Shown here piece by piece: positions 59,013-64,000 of a stretch of DNA of 64,000 nt (position 1 is the stretch's first letter; the number at the start of each line of letters is the position of its first letter). A program made the position numbers and the translations under genes. The DNA is taken from the NCBI GenBank assembly GCA_947652115.1, contig OX393568.1:3329960-3393959 (forward strand), read 5' to 3'. The notes beneath the pieces were generated by a model. That model did not search any database. It was given only the letters and a program-made list of their open reading frames with translations, and was not told the origin of the DNA. This DNA comes from Blastomussa wellsi (Eukaryota > Cnidaria > Anthozoa > Scleractinia > Plerogyridae).

Positions 59013-59916
59013 GTTTTGCAGGGCGAAATGTAAAGGTTGAAAGAAACTCTGTGAAGTTTTTTTGTGTTTGAGGCAGAAACTCTGTGAAGTGTGAAGTGAA
59101 CTCTGTTCGAGGCGGTTCTTCCTTGGCTTGATTAGCAGCCGCTGTTCTGGAACCGGAGCCCACGCTTCTCATCCGGGGGGGCTGAGGGAGGGGGGAGGAA
59201 CGAAGAACTCAAGGAAGCGGTGGAGGTGGAAATCGAGCTTAGGTTCCTCCCGGTCGAAACAAAAGCCAGCTGACTTTGCAGAACAAATTCAGGCACATGT
59301 TCCTTTTGATATCCCTATCAAACCACTATATGATAGCTCCATGACGTATCTTCCTTGCCGTTGTCCGCTGTGATGTTTCTGGACTCAGAAACCTTGGCAG
59401 CGTGACACAGATTGCGGTTGCGATTACTCCGGCGTGTTGCAAATCTCTTTTATATCTGAAAAAATACAGCAGTAAAGCCCGTCCTTTACTGCTTTTCTTT
59501 GATAATTTTACTCTTTAATTTATTATCATAATTACAGTACTGTAAAAACACCTGGCAGTAAAGAACTTGTAATCCTCGCTAATGCACGCTCTCCCGTGGC
59601 GGTCACGCTGTGTATTGTGTGAAATCTGCCTCAAGAACAATGTTTCATAGCAACCACTGTCCAATGAGGTGGAACCCTCATGTTTAACGATTGGATGAAA
59701 AGAATAAATTACAGTGGCTTTGAATCCTTCGCCAAGCTGAAGTTTACTTCTGAAAATATCAACATACACAACAATTCGTGCGTGGTCGACAAAGTTTACT
59801 GTTGAACTAAGGACTCGATTAATGAAGATCGCTTCCTTTTCATCTTGAGTTAAACGCCTGGAAACCGAACCAGCTGTCTACTTAATTCCGACTTCTTCGT
59901 CAAGTGAACAACACCA
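59013..59916. promoter_or_regulatory. Divergent intergenic region between OCA2 and the 224-aa gene
   Basis: About 0.9 kb between two start codons on opposite strands, so it should hold both promoters and 5' UTRs. It contains a G-rich stretch (59174-59200). No clear TATA element or other site was identified. Confidence 0.45.
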
Positions 59917-62900
59917 ATGCCAGAAGAGAGAGAAATAACTTCCCCTGTAAAGAGCCACGTCAAAAATCCTCCCTGGGGAACAGAGCCAGAAACTCCTGAT
60001 ACAGGTTTTGCGATCAAGATTGCTAGTTACGATTAGTTAACGTTTCAAACCCTTTACTTGCAAATATACGACCGAGTGTAGTGTAGGCTGTCACAAGCGT
60101 GTGCAATTTGATCCATCTAATTTATATTGATTGTTTGTTAATTTACTTTTAGCGTCTGGGATAAGAAAGAAGCAGTTTCCATGGACAACATATGCTCGAG
60201 ATTATGTTGGAGCTGTTGGTTCACCCGCATATCCACAGAGGTAAGGCAGGGTTTACTTGCACAAAGTCCGGTTATATTTTTAGCTGCACTTGATAATTTT
60301 GTTGTTAGACGTGCGTACTTCCATCACGTTCGCACTTTAACCTTTTACTACCCAATAAAGAGGCACGAAAGATCAAGGTGGGGACACGATACTAAACTTC
60401 TGTTGCTACTGAAAAGGGTAAGCCTGTTAAGAAATTATGGAAAAACCCTAATATTATGAGGAATTTTGTTGAAATTATCTTTGCCGTCCGATACGTAAAA
60501 CGCAGCACGATTTAAGTCTTCTCGCGGTTATGTACATGTAACGCTGCCCACAACTCCAAGTCATGCGCTTAGTAAAAAGTAAGAAAACATTGCAAAACTA
60601 TACGCTTCCGAACCTCCGAACTACGACCAACCTTTATATTTCGCGTGGCCATTTTTGCGGGCTTCTGTTCTCTGAAGTTGCCGTTGCGCCTAACCCACGT
60701 TCTGTTCGCTTCGCGTGCTACTCGAGGAACCTCGCCATTCCCCGAGGAATTGTTGTTTCTTGCATAGTTTTCCTGTAAAAATCACTAATGGATTTTAACT
60801 TTTTACAGAATGAGCACCGCTGAGCATCTTCCATCTGGATGGCCTTTTGAGTCAAGCCATTACAAGTCCACATTCAGAACACCCCAGCTGGGGTACTGCC
60901 GTCACAACATACAACCATCCTCGGTTCATCGGAAAAATAACCCACACGCCGCAATAGCCGACCCTTGGCGGTATCCAGATAAGGTAACGTATTTTAATAA
61001 GCGGCTATCGATTATACGCGGCGGTAGACCACCGGTAACCGGCCTTCATTGAAACCCCTGTTAATTTATATGATTCTGAAGTGTTTAGAGGGGCCCTTGA
61101 GATGGAAGTAAAAAGAAAAAAACGCGATCACATCGCAGAGAAAATGAATGGTTATTGAATCAGGGCCTTCCAGGAATTATTTTGGGAATAAAGAAAACAT
61201 GATTATTCGATTTCAAGGGAGCAATTGATTTTGTTGTATAATTTTGAGGGAAATCGATACTATTACCAAGTACTTGGCCACTTGGTAAGTCTATGTTTCA
61301 GCCAATCTGATCTTTCACGCAACCAGTGCGACGGTCTGCTGGTCGTGGTGACAAAAGACAAAAAAAAAAACGAAAATAAACTTAGCGTTCGTGTATAGCT
61401 ACACGTAGGTTAAAAGAAACTGGTCTATCCTCGTTATATCGTTAAATCTGTTTATGGTAAGTCAGACAATTATTCAACACCAGGAAAAAAATATTTCCAA
61501 CTTCAGTTATTTCTGGAGTGAACATGACCTCGCGGGATCGTCGCGCTCGAATCACGCGTGTCAAATCACACCTGGTCCAAGTTCGCAAAATCATTTATCT
61601 AGTTAAAACGAATTTTTCTACAGCAGTTCTTCTTTAGAGCCATCGTTTAATATATCAAAAGTCTGTTAACAAACTAACGAACCCCCATACTTTCCTTTTT
61701 TCTTCAGGCTTATTTGGTCTGGAAGAACAATCCGTCCCTAAATCTTCCGCCCATCCGAGACTCGCAATCGGCACCAAACATTTTACAACACAACAAAAGC
61801 CGCTGGTTTTCAACGACCTACAACACTGTCTACAATGCGAGACCGCTCGGTAAGAATATTCGGTTTCAAAGGCTGGAACAAATGCGAGAAATTTGATAGT
61901 AGAACTGGCATGGAGGTATGATGCTTCGTTCTAGTGAAAGCGCTTTCGAGGAGTAGCGTAGAGCTGGCACTTTAAGTTCGTTGAGTAATTCAACTTAAAA
62001 TTTCAACATTTTAAAGCATCCCATTTTTAAGCGCACATTGTAATTTTGGTCTTTCAGAACTGCCAAACTACAAGCCAAGGACAGCGTGGAAAACAGATCG
62101 CTTTAGACCCGACTCAAAAGGTAAGGCTTAGTCTGAAAGAAATTTCCTCCCCACAACTGAGCAGTCTTTGTCAGAAGATCCAGGGAAAATTTCTCTCGAT
62201 TTTTACGCATGTGCAGTGGCCTAATGGTTAGTGCGCTGGACTCTGGATCGGACGGTCCGGGTTCGAGTCCTGGCCGGGCCACTGCGTTGTGTTCTTGGGC
62301 AAGACACTTTACTCTCACAGTGCCTCTCTTCACCCAGGTGTATAAATGGGTACCGGCGAATTTACTGCTGGGGGGTAACCCTGCGATGGACTAGCATCCC
62401 ATCCAGGGGGGAGTAGAAATACTCTCTGTCGCTTCATGCTACAGAAACCGGGATAAGCTCCGGCCTGATGGGTCACTAGGCCCGACTGCAGACTTACCTT
62501 ACCTTACCTTACTTGCAAAGGATACGCTTTCTAATTTTTCATATACATGCCATCCCCCTTTTTTCGTTGATCACCGAATGCGTTTCTTGAATTTGGGTCG
62601 GAAAGGTTGGAAAATAAAATAAAAGCCCCCCTCCCTATAGCGGCAAAAAGAGTTGAATGGCAGGGGGCAGAAACGAGTAAAGAGTTTGTGTTAACATAAA
62701 AAAAAATGTTTGACTGGGTCAAATTACCTTCCCCATAACTCGGTCGGACGGCGCTAAGCGGAGAAAAAAAGGGGATCGATGGATTTAGTACTTGTACTTG
62801 TTTATTTCAGCCCAGACCCCAGCTCTTCATTGGCAGACCGAGTACACTCATGACTACAAAGGAGCCCGGGGAAGACCATCCACAACTGAACGGTGAGAAC

Positions 62901-63357
62901 AGAGCGCGGCGTGTAAGCTATTTCTGACTTCTTGCCTCTATTTCAGAACGAGTCTAAGTGCGAAACCATTCATATGAAAATGTGTTTGACTTACATCTTC
63001 ATTTTCATGCAAGTCTAACTCATTCTCACATGAAAGGTTTCGCACTTAGACAAAGTGGATCTAAAGTCATCTGTATAATGCGATTGTTGTTAAATAAACT
63101 AGTGTCGATTTAAGTCCCTTTTGTTAAATAAAAGGCCCGATAGGCCTCACATTCCCCTTGTTATCAAGAAAGACGTAAAGAAGGGCACGTTAGAATCCCT
63201 GAAGCCCTGATTTTTTGTCAGGCTTCTTGTTCCATTTGCTTAAATTAGAACTGATTCAATGCTAAATATGTTGTTCATTGTTAGGTTTTAATGTTGCTGT
63301 TGCCTATTATCACATTACAGGCCGTGGGATATGTCGTGGAGTAACTTGAACATGTAA
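59917..63357 (+). CDS. Uncharacterised Trp/Tyr/Pro-rich protein (possible axonemal/ciliary protein), 7 exons
   Basis: Exons 59917-60004 (ATG), 60153-60240, 60809-60983, 61708-61849, 62058-62120, 62811-62892 and 63321-63357 (TAA). All junctions are AG/GT with matching phases; 675 nt gives 224 aa plus stop. No signal peptide, membrane segment or catalytic motif is visible. The protein is basic and rich in Trp, Tyr, Pro and Arg, with short repeated themes: FPWTTYARDYVG, GWPFESSHYKSTF, SRWFSTTYNTVYN, YKPRTAWKTDRFRP and ALHWQTEYTHDYKGARGRPS. Such small W/Y/P-rich proteins with TxY/DY words are common among microtubule-associated proteins of cilia and sperm, which is the basis for the tentative label. 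I do not recognise a specific orthologue. A SINE lies in the intron between the fifth and sixth exons. The gene model is well supported; the function is a guess. Confidence 0.82.
62209..62517 (+). mobile_element. tRNA-derived SINE, best-preserved copy with (CTTAC)n tail
   Basis: Head with A-box (gtggcctaatggttagtgcg) and intact B-box (ggttcgagtcc); the ctggactctggatc region recalls tRNA-Gln. The conserved body includes cttgggcaagacactttact, ctctcttcacccaggtgtat, gcgatggactagcatcccat and ccaggggggagtagaaata. It ends in cttaccttaccttaccttac. In an intron of the 224-aa gene, same orientation. Reference copy for the others in the window. Confidence 0.85.
62952..63051. mobile_element. 100-bp hairpin element (GTCTAAGTGCGAAACC ends)
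   Basis: Left end gtctaagtgcgaaacc, right end ggtttcgcacttagac. The interior also pairs (catatgaaaatg... / ...cattttcatg). In the last intron of the 224-aa gene. Confidence 0.7.
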
Positions 63358-64000
63358 CATGCCAAACAGACGCCTTGTGGTGAAGTCAAATGGAGAGAAT
63401 TGAATCTGTATATTTAAAAAAGTCTTATTACTTTTGTCAGCGAATGTAATTTTAAAGTAAAAGTTAGGTTGTTGTTGTTGTTGTTGCTGTCGCTGTTGTT
63501 TGTAACTCGGAAAGAGTAGTCTTAATTAATTAAAAATGTCGATAGTCGTACTTTTTTAGTTAATAACTTATAATAACTTATTATTTTGTAACGAAATTTT
63601 CTCTGAGGCTCCGTTCAGGCACACTAAGCCTGGACAAATTTAAAAACGGCGTTTTCGCCCGAAAGCGGATAAAATGTTTTCTGCCCACACTATACCATTA
63701 GAGCATAAACGATAGAGCATATATACATTACCTAAGCCACGCTATTCGACTGTTTTGATGTCAGCGTTTTCAAAAAGTTTCGTTTTCGCCTTCCACACTA
63801 ACACACCTAGCCAGCGTTTTTCAATTTATCCACTTTGGAGAGCGTATTCAAAAAGTTCCGTTTTAGGTGAAGGAAAACGCCGTTTTAGTGTGGACGGAAG
63901 GTCAATCCGGAGAAAAAAAGTTGCGTTTTCAAATTTTAGCCGGGGTAGCTGTTTACGTATCCTAAGAAATTTATAAGAATACAGTGATCAGCAATCGCTA
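63358..64000. other. Region downstream of the 224-aa gene
   Basis: Presumed 3' UTR and intergenic DNA. Contains a (ttg)n tract at 63471-63500. From about 63,610 there is a repeat-like stretch with many gttttc / gaaaac words (gcgttttcgccc, cgttttagtgtggacgg) that resembles part of a transposon end. No gene called. Confidence 0.45.

Overview
The window is eukaryotic and AT-rich. It has many short phase-matched exons, long introns, tRNA-derived SINEs, many terminal-inverted-repeat (TIR) miniature elements, a Penelope-like element (PLE) remnant and a PIF/Harbinger transposon. With conserved metazoan genes and no sign of a vertebrate or compact fly/worm genome, this fits a cnidarian, most likely an anthozoan such as a stony coral. 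That assignment is an inference from texture and family recognition, not from a search.

Layout. (1) 1-17,975, minus strand: the 5' coding part of a KIDINS220/ARMS orthologue. It has a start exon plus ten 99-bp exons, each one ankyrin repeat, and runs off the left edge. (2) 17,976-31,327: no convincing coding gene. It holds SINE copies, TIR elements, a truncated PLE with a hammerhead-like 3' motif, and possibly a non-coding 5' exon of KIDINS220 near 25.6 kb. (3) 31,328-36,744: a 5.4-kb PIF/Harbinger transposon with matching TIRs. It carries a plus-strand DDE transposase that becomes a full 359-aa reading frame once a 1.75-kb intron is removed, and a minus-strand Myb/SANT-like partner protein. 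(4) 36,943-59,012, minus strand: a complete OCA2 (P protein) orthologue reconstructed in 27 coding exons (about 753 aa). Its introns are packed with miniature elements. (5) 59,917-63,357, plus strand: a seven-exon gene for a 224-aa Trp/Tyr/Pro-rich protein. I do not firmly recognise it, but its composition resembles axonemal microtubule-associated proteins. It is divergent from OCA2 across about 0.9 kb.

Functional picture. KIDINS220 is a membrane scaffold for receptor signalling, and OCA2 is a multi-pass organellar transporter of the ArsB/NhaD/DASS type. They are neighbours, not an operon. The most informative novelty is in the mobile DNA: an apparently complete Harbinger, a miniature relative about 1.2 kb away, two Mutator-like miniature elements with exact 9-bp target duplications, two foldback elements bounded by TTAA, paired inverted SINEs, a TIR element inserted into a SINE head, and three hammerhead-like motifs at PLE 3' ends. 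I saw no CRISPR array, rRNA or convincing functional tRNA gene.
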